Assembly: GCA_030042885.1 (NCBI GenBank)
Contig: JASHYW010000061.1
Location: 1 to 7,314, forward strand
Source of the DNA: Streptosporangiaceae bacterium
GTDB taxonomy: Bacteria > Actinomycetota > Actinomycetes > Streptosporangiales > Streptosporangiaceae
Direction of reading: 5' to 3'
Length of the DNA stretch: 7,314 bases
In this document: positions 1-5,799 of the stretch, in pieces
Layout: every line of letters starts with the position of its first letter
How positions within the stretch are numbered: the stretch's first letter is position 1
Program-made: the position numbers and the translations under genes
Notes under the pieces: model-generated
Database searches by the model: none
Told to the model about the DNA's origin: nothing
What the model saw: only the letters and a program-made list of their open reading frames with translations

Positions 1-113
1 CCGCCCCCGAGACAGGCCACACCAACACCGCTGGCCCCTCTACCACCGCCAGTCCCGCAGCTTCGACCGGCCCGGCCCGGCTAGACTCAGAGACCCCTCA
101 GGAAGGCGGCTAA
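1..113 (+). CDS. Possible C-terminal tail of an upstream gene (partial, uncertain)
   Basis: One forward frame (beginning at base 3) is open from the window edge to a TAA at 111-113, one base before the guaA start codon. It would encode about 36 residues rich in Ala, Thr, Pro, Ser and Gly, ending ...[10 protein letters not shown] short intergenic gap like this is typical of a co-transcribed upstream gene. However, the piece is short, low in complexity and has no recognisable domain, and the other two forward frames are also open over most of this stretch. No function can be given. The alternative is that this is simply the guaA leader; a TAGACT hexamer at 82-87 could be a -10 box, but no convincing -35 stands upstream of it. 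Confidence 0.28.
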   Translation, partial: APETGHTNTAGPSTTASPAASTGPARLDSETPQEGG

Positions 114-114
114 C

Positions 115-1752
115 GTGCCTGGCGGCTTCGACACGGTGCTCGTCGTCGACTTCGGCGCCCAGTACGCCCAGCTCATCGCCAGGCGCGTGCGCGAGTGCCA
201 CGTCTACTCCGAGATCGTCCCGTCCACGATGCCGGTCGGGGAGATGCTGGCCAGGCAGCCGAAGGCCATCATCTTGTCCGGCGGCCCGTCTTCCGTCTAC
301 GCCGAGGGCGCCCCGCCCGCGCCGCCCGGGCTGTTCCGGGCCGGCCTCCCCGTCCTGGGCATCTGCTACGGCTTCCAGCTCATGGTGTCCGAGCTGGGCG
401 GCACCGTCGAGCGCACCGGCACGGCCGAATACGGCAGGACGGTGTTGTCTCGGGGGGACGATCCTCCCCAGCCCCCCCCTGATCACGGGGGGGCTGCCCG
501 CCCCCCCGTACCCCCCTCGGCCCACCTTGCAGGGGGGATTCTGCTGGCCGGCACGCCGGCCAGCCAGCACGTGTGGATGTCGCACGGCGACACCTGCACG
601 GCGGCCCCGCCGGGCTTCGCGGTGACCGCGCGGACCCAGGCCACCCCGGCCGCGGCGATCGAGGACCCCGCCCGGGGCCTGTTCGGCGTCCAGTTCCACC
701 CCGAGGTCGTGCACACCGAGTACGGCGCGCGCATCCTGTCCCGCTTCCTCGAGCTGGCCGGCTGCCGCCCGTCCTGGACCATGCTGAACATCGTCGAGGA
801 CCAGATCGAGGCGATCCGCGAGCAGGTGGGCGGCGGCCGCGCGATCTGCGGGCTGTCCGGCGGCGTGGACTCCGCGGTCGCCGCCGCGCTGGTCCAGCGT
901 GCCATCGGCGACCGGCTCACCTGCGTCTTCGTCGATCACGGCCTGCTGCGCCAGGGCGAGGCCGAGCAGGTGGAGCACGACTTCGTGGCCGCCACCGGCG
1001 TGCGCCTCAAGGTGGCGAACGAGGCCGCGGCGTTCCTGTCCGCGCTGGCCGGGGTGACCGACCCGGAGCAGAAGCGCAAGGTCATCGGCCGCGAGTTCAT
1101 CCGGGCCTTCGAGCGTGCGGCCCGCGAGATCACCGCCGAGGCCGGCCAGCACGGCGAAGCGTGCGAGTTCCTGGTCCAGGGCACGCTGTACCCGGACGTA
1201 GTGGAGTCGGGCGGCGGCACCGGCACCGCGAACATCAAGTCACACCACAACGTGGGCGGGCTGCCCGATGACTTGAAGTTCCGCCTGGTCGAGCCGCTGC
1301 GTGCTCTGTTCAAGGACGAGGTGCGACGGGTGGGGGAAGAGCTCGGCCTGCCGCACGCGATCGTCCGCCGCCAGCCGTTCCCCGGCCCGGGGCTGGCCAT
1401 CAGGATCGTCGGCGAGGTCACCGCGGAGCGGCTCGCCGTGCTCCGCGAGGCCGATGCCATCGTGCGCGAGGAGATGTCGGCCGCCGGGCTGGACACCGTG
1501 GTCTGGCAGTGCCCGGTGGTGCTGCTGGCCGACGTGCGCTCGGTGGGCGTGCAGGGCGACGGCCGCAGCTACGGCCACCCGCTCGTGCTCCGCCCGGTGA
1601 CCAGCGAGGACGCGATGACCGCGGACTGGGCGCGGCTGCCCGCCGACGTCCTGGCCCGGATCTCCACCCGGGTCACCAACGAGGTCCCCCAGGTCAACCG
1701 CGTGGTCCTCGATGTCACCAGCAAGCCCCCGGCCACCATCGAATGGGAATGA
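115..1752 (+). CDS. guaA: GMP synthase (glutamine-hydrolysing) with an in-frame proline-rich insert
   Basis: GuaA converts XMP, ATP and glutamine to GMP in the cytoplasm, the last step of guanine nucleotide synthesis. The 545-residue product has the full domain order. The class I glutamine amidotransferase domain is at about 7-215, with the nucleophile Cys84 in GICYGFQ and His195/Glu197 in QFHPEV. The ATP-pyrophosphatase domain follows, with the P-loop SGGVDS at 248-253 and VFVDHGLLR at 271-279. The C-terminal dimerisation domain ends in [11 protein letters not shown], the canonical terminus. The GTG start is supported by GGAAGG at 101-106, eight bases upstream. The oddity is residues 113 to about 139, an Asp/Pro/Gly/His-rich stretch between EYGRTVL and [17 protein letters not shown]. 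Most homologues have only about 18 residues between EYGRT and VWMSHGD; here there are 43. The extra DNA is a G/C-tract repeat also found upstream of groES. All catalytic residues and the frame are intact, so the enzyme is probably functional. Family assignment is secure. Confidence 0.97.
   Translation: MPGGFDTVLVVDFGAQYAQLIARRVRECHVYSEIVPSTMPVGEMLARQPKAIILSGGPSSVYAEGAPPAPPGLFRAGLPVLGICYGFQLMVSELGGTVERTGTAEYGRTVLSRGDDPPQPPPDHGGAARPPVPPSAHLAGGILLAGTPASQHVWMSHGDTCTAAPPGFAVTARTQATPAAAIEDPARGLFGVQFHPEVVHTEYGARILSRFLELAGCRPSWTMLNIVEDQIEAIREQVGGGRAICGLSGGVDSAVAAALVQRAIGDRLTCVFVDHGLLRQGEAEQVEHDFVAATGVRLKVANEAAAFLSALAGVTDPEQKRKVIGREFIRAFERAAREITAEAGQHGEACEFLVQGTLYPDVVESGGGTGTANIKSHHNVGGLPDDLKFRLVEPLRALFKDEVRRVGEELGLPHAIVRRQPFPGPGLAIRIVGEVTAERLAVLREADAIVREEMSAAGLDTVVWQCPVVLLADVRSVGVQGDGRSYGHPLVLRPVTSEDAMTADWARLPADVLARISTRVTNEVPQVNRVVLDVTSKPPATIEWE
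449..529 (-). repeat. G/C-tract palindromic repeat inserted in frame in guaA
   Basis: This stretch consists of alternating runs of six to eight C or G and is unlike the surrounding coding sequence. Read on the minus strand, it starts with CAAGG (529-525), continues through several G runs, and ends with ATCGTCCCCCCGAG (462-449). The intergenic array at 5171-5269 has the same plan: CAAGGG, paired G6 runs, a C run, and the end GTCGTCCCCCCGGG (5256-5269), which matches at 12 of 14 positions. The segment as delimited is 81 bp, so the reading frame is kept; the exact boundaries are uncertain by a few bases. G and C runs could pair into a strong stem. That the two copies belong to one family is an inference by eye from tract order and the shared end sequence. 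Confidence 0.7.
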
Positions 1753-1837
1753 TGATTCCGAACGGTCCCCGGTGCGTGCCCCCGGCCGACCCGAGGAGCC
1801 GCCCCGGGCTCATCAGGCCTGGCCATCGCCCTCGCCC

Positions 1838-1866
1838 CAAATGCCACAAATGTGAGTTATGTCATA
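1838..1866. promoter_or_regulatory. AT-rich operator-like patch with a CRP-like half-palindrome
   Basis: The spacer between guaA and the M23-like gene is GC-rich except for this short patch. It contains CAAATG twice (1838-1843 and 1847-1852), the inverted repeat CACA-AA-TGTG (1845-1854), and TGTGA-N6-TCATA at 1851-1866. The last resembles the CRP/FNR-family palindrome TGTGA-N6-TCACA. It also fits the streptomycete Crp pattern GTG-N6-GNCAC except for its last base (1852-1865). It lies about 170 bp before the proposed start at 2039, in a spacer that otherwise holds no gene and no clear terminator. A regulatory role is inferred from symmetry and base composition only. Confidence 0.3.
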
Positions 1867-2023
1867 CACGTTCCTGAGGCGTTTCGGCCACTGACGTGAC
1901 GCTCGTTCGGCAAGGTGGTTGGCCATCAGCAGTCGACGTGCGCGACGGTCACCTCCGTGACCGGTGCCCTGACCCTGCCTCGCGCGTCGGCCGCGGCCCG
2001 TGACGACGCGGGTCGGCCTCCGC

Positions 2024-2028
2024 AGGAG
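2024..2028 (+). promoter_or_regulatory. Ribosome binding site that decides the start of the M23-like gene
   Basis: AGGAG stands ten bases before ATG at 2039. The upstream in-frame GTG at 2000 has no purine-rich site at a suitable distance, so the ATG is preferred. Confidence 0.55.
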
Positions 2029-2038
2029 AGCGGAGCGC

Positions 2039-3130
2039 ATGCTGCCGGAACGACCCAAGGACTCAAGCTTGTCCAGCCCCCGAGCCCGCCACCGCAAGCC
2101 GAGCCGTCCCTCAGCCCGGCCGGGCCTGTCCACCACGTCGAGCCGTTCCGCAGTCCTGTCCGCTGTGCCGAGCCGTTCCACAGTCCCGTCCGCCGCGCCG
2201 AGCCGTCCTTCAGCCCGGCCGGGCCTGTCCGCCGCGCCGAGGCGGCACCGCAAGCCATCCGCGCTGCAGGGCAAGCCGGCCAAGGCGACCGCGGTGACCG
2301 CGCTGGCGGTGTCCGCGGCGGCGGCGTCAGGCGCGGCAACTCACTGGTTCGTCGGGGGCTCCGGGCACCCGACAGCGGCCCAGGCCAGCGTGACGAGCGT
2401 GCACCCTGGTGCCGTCGGCCGCCAGCCCGCTGGAGCCGACCGCCCCGGGCCATCGGCCGCCGCGCTGACGGCTCAGCCGCCGGCCATCCTCTTCCACCCC
2501 GACTTCAGCTTGAACACCGCGTCTCACCCGCGGCCCAAAGGACGGCATCATCGCCCAGTCAGCGCCGTCGCCGCGCCGCCGTCCAGCACCCCACCGCCAG
2601 CGTCCAGCAGCCCACCGCCAGCGTCCGGCAGCCCGTACCTCAATCCACTGCGAGCTGTAAGCGGCCTGATCCCCGAACGCGTCGACATGGGCGTTGACTT
2701 CGGCGGAAGCGGGCCGGTCTACCCGATCGGCGACGCCGTGATCACCAACGCGACCGGGAGCTCATCAGGATGGCCCGGCGGCGGATGGATCACCTACCGG
2801 CTCACCGACGGCCCCGATGCCGGGCTAATGGTCTACGTCGCCGAGGACGTCCAGCCCACCGTCGCGGTCGGCGAGGCCGTGACGCCGTCCACCGTGATCG
2901 CGAACATGTACAACGGCGACTCGGGCATCGAGACCGGGTGGGCCATGCCAGACGGCGCCTCCGCCGAATCCCAGCTGCCCGAGGCCGGGGGCATCGGCGG
3001 CGGCGGCCCGTTCCCGACCATGGTCGGGCTGAGCTTCGAGAACCTGCTCCGCAGCCTGGGCGTGCCTGCCTCACCGGACGCCGGCAGTTCCGGCTACGGA
3101 ATTCTCCCGCCCGGTTACCCGGCCGCCTGA
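2039..3130 (+). CDS. Membrane-anchored or exported protein with a degenerate M23 (LytM-like) domain
   Basis: The 363-residue product has three parts. Residues 1-82 are basic and Ser/Pro/Arg-rich, with tandem repeats. Residues about 83-105 (ATAVTALAVSAAAASGAATH...) form an Ala/Val-rich hydrophobic segment that could be a signal anchor. Residues 106-200 are a Pro/Ser/Ala linker with SSTPPPA-type repeats. From about 200 to 363 lies a compact domain resembling M23/LytM peptidases: PERVDMGVDFGGSGPVYPIGDAVITNA matches the HxGxDF...GxPVyA.ADGvV core, and VGEAVTPSTVIANM matches the later VGxxVxxGxxI strand. The Zn ligands are missing: the usual first His is Asp217, and the HxH position reads like IETGWA (297-302). 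It is therefore more likely a binding or structural module of the cell envelope than an active endopeptidase. DGASAESQLPEAGG (305-318) looks like a conserved family motif. An upstream GTG at 2000 would give 376 residues. Cellular role unknown; GC-rich codon use matches the neighbours. Confidence 0.8.
   Translation: MLPERPKDSSLSSPRARHRKPSRPSARPGLSTTSSRSAVLSAVPSRSTVPSAAPSRPSARPGLSAAPRRHRKPSALQGKPAKATAVTALAVSAAAASGAATHWFVGGSGHPTAAQASVTSVHPGAVGRQPAGADRPGPSAAALTAQPPAILFHPDFSLNTASHPRPKGRHHRPVSAVAAPPSSTPPPASSSPPPASGSPYLNPLRAVSGLIPERVDMGVDFGGSGPVYPIGDAVITNATGSSSGWPGGGWITYRLTDGPDAGLMVYVAEDVQPTVAVGEAVTPSTVIANMYNGDSGIETGWAMPDGASAESQLPEAGGIGGGGPFPTMVGLSFENLLRSLGVPASPDAGSSGYGILPPGYPAA
2101..2238 (+). repeat. 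Tandem repeats coding for the Ser/Pro/Arg-rich N-terminus
   Basis: Four consecutive units each begin with GAGCCGT and have lengths 39, 30, 30 and 39 bp (starts 2101, 2140, 2170, 2200). The two outer units are nearly identical and share CAGCCCGGCCGGGCCTGTCC. They encode SRPSARPGLSTTS, SRSAVLSAVP, SRSTVPSAAP and SRPSARPGLSAAP. Every unit length is a multiple of three, so gain or loss of units keeps the frame. Confidence 0.75.
2581..2635 (+). repeat. 21-bp tandem repeat coding for a proline-rich linker
   Basis: There are two full 21-bp units (2581-2601 and 2602-2622), differing at one base, and a 13-bp partial third. They encode SSTPPPA, SSSPPPA and SGSP. The run sits just before the M23-like domain and is probably a cell-wall-spanning or flexible linker. 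Confidence 0.75.
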
Positions 3131-3143
3131 GCGACGGCGGGCC

Positions 3144-3926
3144 TTAGCCGAGGCTCCGCATGGCCCACAGGTCGGGGAAGGTCGGGTTCCCGAGCGTGGT
3201 CCGCAGGTAGGTGGCCCCGGCCGAGCCGCCGGTGCCGCGCCGCGCGCCGATCGTCCGCTCCACCATCTTGATGTGGTGATAGCGCCATTCCTGCATGCCC
3301 TCGTCGAGGTCGACGAGCAGCTCGCAGACCGCGGTCGCGTCGGTGTCGTCGTCGTAGACCTTCTTCAGCACCTGCTGCAGTTCCGCCGAAGCCTCGATGG
3401 GCGTTCTGACATCTCGGTGCCGCATCCCGGCCGGGATGTCGTATCCCTGGCCGGCCAGGTAGCACAGGAACGAGTCGAACAGCGACGGGCGGGACATCGC
3501 GGCCGCGATGCGTTCCCGCTCCGCGCTGCCCGCCGCGTGCTGCGCGAGCATCATCTTGTCCCGCCGTCCCAGCACCGCCTCAAGCTCGCGGAACTGCGCC
3601 GACTCGAAGCCGCTCGACGTGCCGAGCCAGTCACGGAACCGGGTGAACTGGGTGGGGGTCATGGTCTCGAGCACGTCGAGCTGGGCCACGACGATCTTCA
3701 AGATGGCCAGCGTCCGGCGCAGGGTGCGCATGGCGTGCGTGGTGCTGCCGGACTCCAGCTCGGACTGCAGCTTGCCGAGCTCGTGCAGCAGCTGCTTGAA
3801 CCACAGCTCGTAGATCTGGTGGATGACGATGAACAGCATCTCGTCGTGCTCGTCCGATCTCGGCTGCTGGGCCGAGAGCACCTGGTCCAGCCGCAGGTAA
3901 CCGGCGTAGGTAACGTGCTCAGCCAT
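3144..3926 (-). CDS. kynA: Tryptophan 2,3-dioxygenase
   Basis: This haem enzyme oxidises L-tryptophan to N-formylkynurenine, the first step of the kynurenine pathway. The 260-residue product has the family hallmarks in order: YAGYLRLDQVLSAQ (7-20); DEMLFIVIHQIYELWFKQ (28-45) with the active-site His36; FRDWLGTSSGFES (97-109), where Arg98 is the expected binder of the substrate carboxylate; WRYHHIKMVERTIG (214-227) with His218 as proximal haem ligand; and GTGGSAGATYLR (231-242) with the substrate-contacting Thr232. Length is slightly short of typical bacterial members (about 270-300), mainly at the N-terminus, but no motif is lost. The ATG overlaps the end of kynU by 8 bp (ATGGCTGA) and has no clear Shine-Dalgarno, so translational coupling to kynU is likely. 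Its stop lies 13 bp from the stop of the convergent M23-like gene, with no obvious terminator between. Confidence 0.96.
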   Translation of the reverse strand: MAEHVTYAGYLRLDQVLSAQQPRSDEHDEMLFIVIHQIYELWFKQLLHELGKLQSELESGSTTHAMRTLRRTLAILKIVVAQLDVLETMTPTQFTRFRDWLGTSSGFESAQFRELEAVLGRRDKMMLAQHAAGSAERERIAAAMSRPSLFDSFLCYLAGQGYDIPAGMRHRDVRTPIEASAELQQVLKKVYDDDTDATAVCELLVDLDEGMQEWRYHHIKMVERTIGARRGTGGSAGATYLRTTLGNPTFPDLWAMRSLG

Positions 3927-5157
3927 GGTCGTCGTAGCGTTTGGAGGTGATGATGTCGCGGGTGGCTTCGGCGGCGTCCCAGACGTCGGTGAAGCGTGTG
4001 GTGAGCGGGGCCAGGCCGAACCTGAATCGTTCGGGGGTCCGGTAGTCCGTGATGATCCCCCCGGATGCCAGCCGCTCGACGATCCGCTCGGCTTCCGGAT
4101 GACAGAACGTGACGTGGCTGCCGCGGCGGTCCGGCTCCCGCGGCGTGGCGATCGAGCAGCCGAGCGGGACCAGCCATGCGTCGGCGAGCTCGATGAGGTA
4201 GGCGGTCAGCCACAGGCTCTTGGCGCGCATCGGCTCGATGCCCGCCTCAAGCAGCTGCCGCGCGCTCTCCTCCACCGCCGCGGTGGCCAGGATCGGCGGG
4301 GTGCCGGTCATGAACTTGGCCATGCCGGCCGCCGGGTCGTACCTGGGCCCCATGGCGAACTGGTCGCGCTGGGAGAACCAGCCCCAGATCGGCTGCCGCA
4401 GCACGTCCCGCAGCCGGGCCGAGACATAGCAGAACGCGGGCGCGCCCGGCCCCGCGTTGAGGTACTTGTAGGTGCAGCCGACGGCGAGGTCCACGTCGCA
4501 GCCGTCGAGGTCGGCAGGCACCGCGCCGGCGGAGTGGCACAGGTCCCAGAGCATCAGCGCCCCGGCCTGGTGGGCGATCTGGGTGATGGCCGCCATGTCG
4601 GCCAGGGCGCCGCTGCGGTAGGCGACGTGGGACAGGCTCACCACTGCGGTGTCCTCGTCCACCGCGGCCCGGACCAGGTCCGGATCGAGGCCCTCGTTGA
4701 TGTCGGTGGGGAGCATGCGGAGCTCGGCGCCGCGCTGGGCCGCGATGCCCTCGACGACGTAGCGGTCGCTGGGGAAGTTGTCGTGGTCGGTGATGATCAC
4801 ATGCCGGCCTGGCCGCGCGTCGAGCGCCGCGGTCACCAGCTTGTACAGGTTCACCGTGGTATTGTCGGTGACGATCACCTGCCCGGGCGCGGCGCCGATG
4901 AGCTGGCCCACCACGTCACCGGCGCGGGCCGGCAGGTCCGCCCAGTGGTCCCACGACCTGACCAGGGCGGTGCCCCATTCCTCGCGGAGCATGGTTTCGA
5001 TCCGCCGCATGGTGCCCAGCGGCAGGGCGCCGAGCGAGTTGCCGTTCAGGTAGACCAGCGCCGGGTCCTCGAGGAGGAACTGCCGGCGGTATCCGCCCAG
5101 CGGATCCGCCACGTCCAGTTCCTCGGCCCGTGCCCGGTCCAGCGAAACCTCCGCCAT
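3919..5157 (-). CDS. kynU: Kynureninase
   Basis: This PLP-dependent enzyme hydrolyses L-kynurenine to anthranilate and L-alanine. The 412-residue product is a fold-type I aminotransferase-like protein. Visible landmarks are YLNGNSLG (36-43), the PLP-contacting TDNTTVNLYKL (97-107), DNFPSDRY (126-133), WDLCHSAGAVP (204-214) with Asp205 facing the pyridine nitrogen, the Schiff-base lysine Lys231 in CTYKYLNAGPG, and FMTGTPPIL (282-290). Length is normal for the family. ATG at 5157 is chosen because AGGG lies eight bases upstream; an in-frame GTG at 5166 would add three residues. kynU is first in the operon and kynA overlaps it downstream. No kynurenine formamidase gene is in the window. Its upstream side is crowded: a G-rich repeat array begins about 14 bp before the start codon, and the groES promoter lies beyond it. 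Confidence 0.96.
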   Translation of the reverse strand: MAEVSLDRARAEELDVADPLGGYRRQFLLEDPALVYLNGNSLGALPLGTMRRIETMLREEWGTALVRSWDHWADLPARAGDVVGQLIGAAPGQVIVTDNTTVNLYKLVTAALDARPGRHVIITDHDNFPSDRYVVEGIAAQRGAELRMLPTDINEGLDPDLVRAAVDEDTAVVSLSHVAYRSGALADMAAITQIAHQAGALMLWDLCHSAGAVPADLDGCDVDLAVGCTYKYLNAGPGAPAFCYVSARLRDVLRQPIWGWFSQRDQFAMGPRYDPAAGMAKFMTGTPPILATAAVEESARQLLEAGIEPMRAKSLWLTAYLIELADAWLVPLGCSIATPREPDRRGSHVTFCHPEAERIVERLASGGIITDYRTPERFRFGLAPLTTRFTDVWDAAEATRDIITSKRYDDHG

Positions 5158-5164
5158 ACCGCAC

Positions 5165-5170
5165 ACCCTA
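5165..5170 (-). promoter_or_regulatory. Possible -10 box for leaderless kynU transcription
   Basis: Read on the minus strand, this is TAGGGT, a TANNNT hexamer whose last base is eight bases before the ATG of kynU. This is the spacing seen for leaderless transcripts in actinobacteria. No good -35 is visible; that position falls inside the G/C-tract repeat. The same bases include the weak AGGG Shine-Dalgarno, so the two readings exclude each other. Confidence 0.25.
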
Positions 5171-5269
5171 CAAGGGGGGTCCGGGGGGATGGGTTCCTCC
5201 CAAGGGGGTCTGGGGGGATGGGTCCCCCCAGTAGAAGCAGCGGGGGGTTCAGGGGGTCGTCCCCCCGGG
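5171..5269 (+). repeat. G-rich tandem/palindromic repeat array between kynU and groES
   Basis: Two tandem units of about 30 bp (5171-5200 and 5201-5230) share CAAGGGGG, a G6 run and GATGGGT, differing by one extra G and a few substitutions. After a short spacer (5231-5240) comes a third, diverged part (5241-5269) with CGGGGGGTTCAGGGGG and the end GTCGTCCCCCCGGG. G runs and C runs can pair into stems, and clusters of three G runs of three or more on the plus strand could support G-quadruplex structure. It is non-coding. The copy inside guaA at 449-529 has the same arrangement on the other strand. Confidence 0.8.
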
Positions 5270-5279
5270 CTAGCACAGG

Positions 5280-5308
5280 TTGACGAGGCCGCCTGGGGCC
5301 ACTACTGT
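5280..5308 (+). promoter_or_regulatory. Promoter of groES-groEL
   Basis: TTGACG (5280-5285) and TACTGT (5303-5308) are separated by 17 bp, a good vegetative sigma-factor promoter. Transcription would start around 5315, at the edge of the CIRCE element, so bound HrcA would block initiation. The leader to the groES start would be about 120 nt. Confidence 0.65.
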
Positions 5309-5314
5309 TCGGGT

Positions 5315-5341
5315 TTAGCACTCACTAGTGTAGAGTGCTAA
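5315..5341. promoter_or_regulatory. CIRCE operator (HrcA binding site)
   Basis: TTAGCACTC (5315-5323), nine bases, then GAGTGCTAA (5333-5341): a perfect match to the CIRCE inverted repeat. HrcA is the known repressor of groESL at this site, with relief on heat shock. No HspR-type HAIR element is seen nearby. Confidence 0.97.
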
Positions 5342-5436
5342 TGCGACGAGGCAGTCTGGCACCCGCGACGGCAGGCCGCCATGTTCGCCCTCTCTAGCAA
5401 CTCACCATTAGCCTTTCCGGAGGGGGAGGTCAGATC

Positions 5437-5748
5437 GTGACGACCGCCACCAAGGTAGTAATCAAGCCGCTCGAAGACCGGATTGTGGTCAAGCCGCTCG
5501 AGGCCGAGCAGACCACCGCGTCCGGCCTGGTGATCCCGGACACCGCCAAGGAGAAGCCCCAGGAGGGCGAGGTCCTTGCGGTGGGCCCTGGACGCTTCGA
5601 CGACGCGGGGACCAAGCGCGTGCCGATCGACGTCAAGGTCGGCGACATCGTGCTGTACAGCAAGTATGGCGGCACCGAGGTGAAGTACTCGGGTGAGGAG
5701 TACCTGGTACTCTCCGCGCGCGACGTGCTCGCCGTCATCGAAAAGTAG
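5437..5748 (+). CDS. groES: Co-chaperonin GroES (Cpn10)
   Basis: GroES caps the GroEL ring during ATP-dependent protein folding in the cytoplasm. The 103-residue product is of normal length. It shows [16 protein letters not shown] (9-24), the mobile loop [17 protein letters not shown] (24-40) with the GLVIP segment that contacts GroEL, the [10 protein letters not shown] strand (44-53) leading into the roof loop, [16 protein letters not shown] (68-83), and the C-terminal [17 protein letters not shown] (87-103). The start is GTG, preceded by a strong Shine-Dalgarno run at 5419-5430 whose GGAGGT ends six bases upstream. It is transcribed with groEL from the CIRCE-controlled promoter. Confidence 0.98.
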   Translation: MTTATKVVIKPLEDRIVVKPLEAEQTTASGLVIPDTAKEKPQEGEVLAVGPGRFDDAGTKRVPIDVKVGDIVLYSKYGGTEVKYSGEEYLVLSARDVLAVIEK

Positions 5749-5757
5749 GAAATCGTC

Positions 5758-5796
5758 GCCCTCTGGGGCAGGACAGGGTGTCCTGCCCCAGAGGGC
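5758..5796 (+). terminator. Strong 18-bp stem-loop between groES and groEL
   Basis: The arms at 5758-5775 and 5779-5796 are perfect complements over 18 bp, with a GGG loop. The stem is very GC-rich and starts nine bases after the groES stop. No T run follows, and groEL begins 45 bp later in the same direction, so this is not a typical full terminator. It could act as a partial terminator or attenuator, an RNA-processing site, or a stabiliser of the groES message, any of which would give different amounts of GroES and GroEL. The structure is certain; its role is inferred. Confidence 0.8.
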
Positions 5797-5799
5797 TGA

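Noticed and set aside
82..87. TAGACT as a -10 box for guaA
   Set aside because: The hexamer fits TANNNT, but there is no good -35 at 16-18 bp, and it lies in a stretch that may be the coding end of an upstream gene.
445..545. guaA as a frameshifted pseudogene at the G/C runs
   Set aside because: The frame is the same before and after the runs, all catalytic motifs remain and no stop appears, so an in-frame insertion explains it better. Errors in the homopolymer runs that cancel out cannot be wholly excluded.
40..1152. Long minus-strand open frame opposite guaA
   Set aside because: It mirrors the third-position GC bias of guaA, has a low-complexity Gly/Arg/Ala composition and no recognisable domain.
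1796..1811. Terminator after guaA
   Set aside because: GAGCC/GGCTC gives only a 5-bp stem with no T run; too weak to call.
1867..2038. c-di-AMP (ydaO-type) riboswitch before the envelope gene
   Set aside because: Such genes often have one in actinobacteria, but I cannot find its conserved GGGGAACC-like and GGGUGAA-like segments here.
1915..2697. Alternative forward frame overlapping the M23-like gene
   Set aside because: It has no recognisable fold and it stops before the region where the competing frame shows a clear M23-like domain.
5158..5166. GTG at 5166 as the kynU start
   Set aside because: It would overlap the AGGG site and leave no ribosome binding site upstream; the ATG at 5157 is better supported.
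5171..5269. CRISPR array
   Set aside because: Units are adjacent and themselves similar, with no unique spacers and no cas genes.
3925..5283. Plus-strand open frame of 452 codons opposite kynU
   Set aside because: It is the antisense of kynU and runs through the repeat array; no domain and no supporting ribosome binding site.
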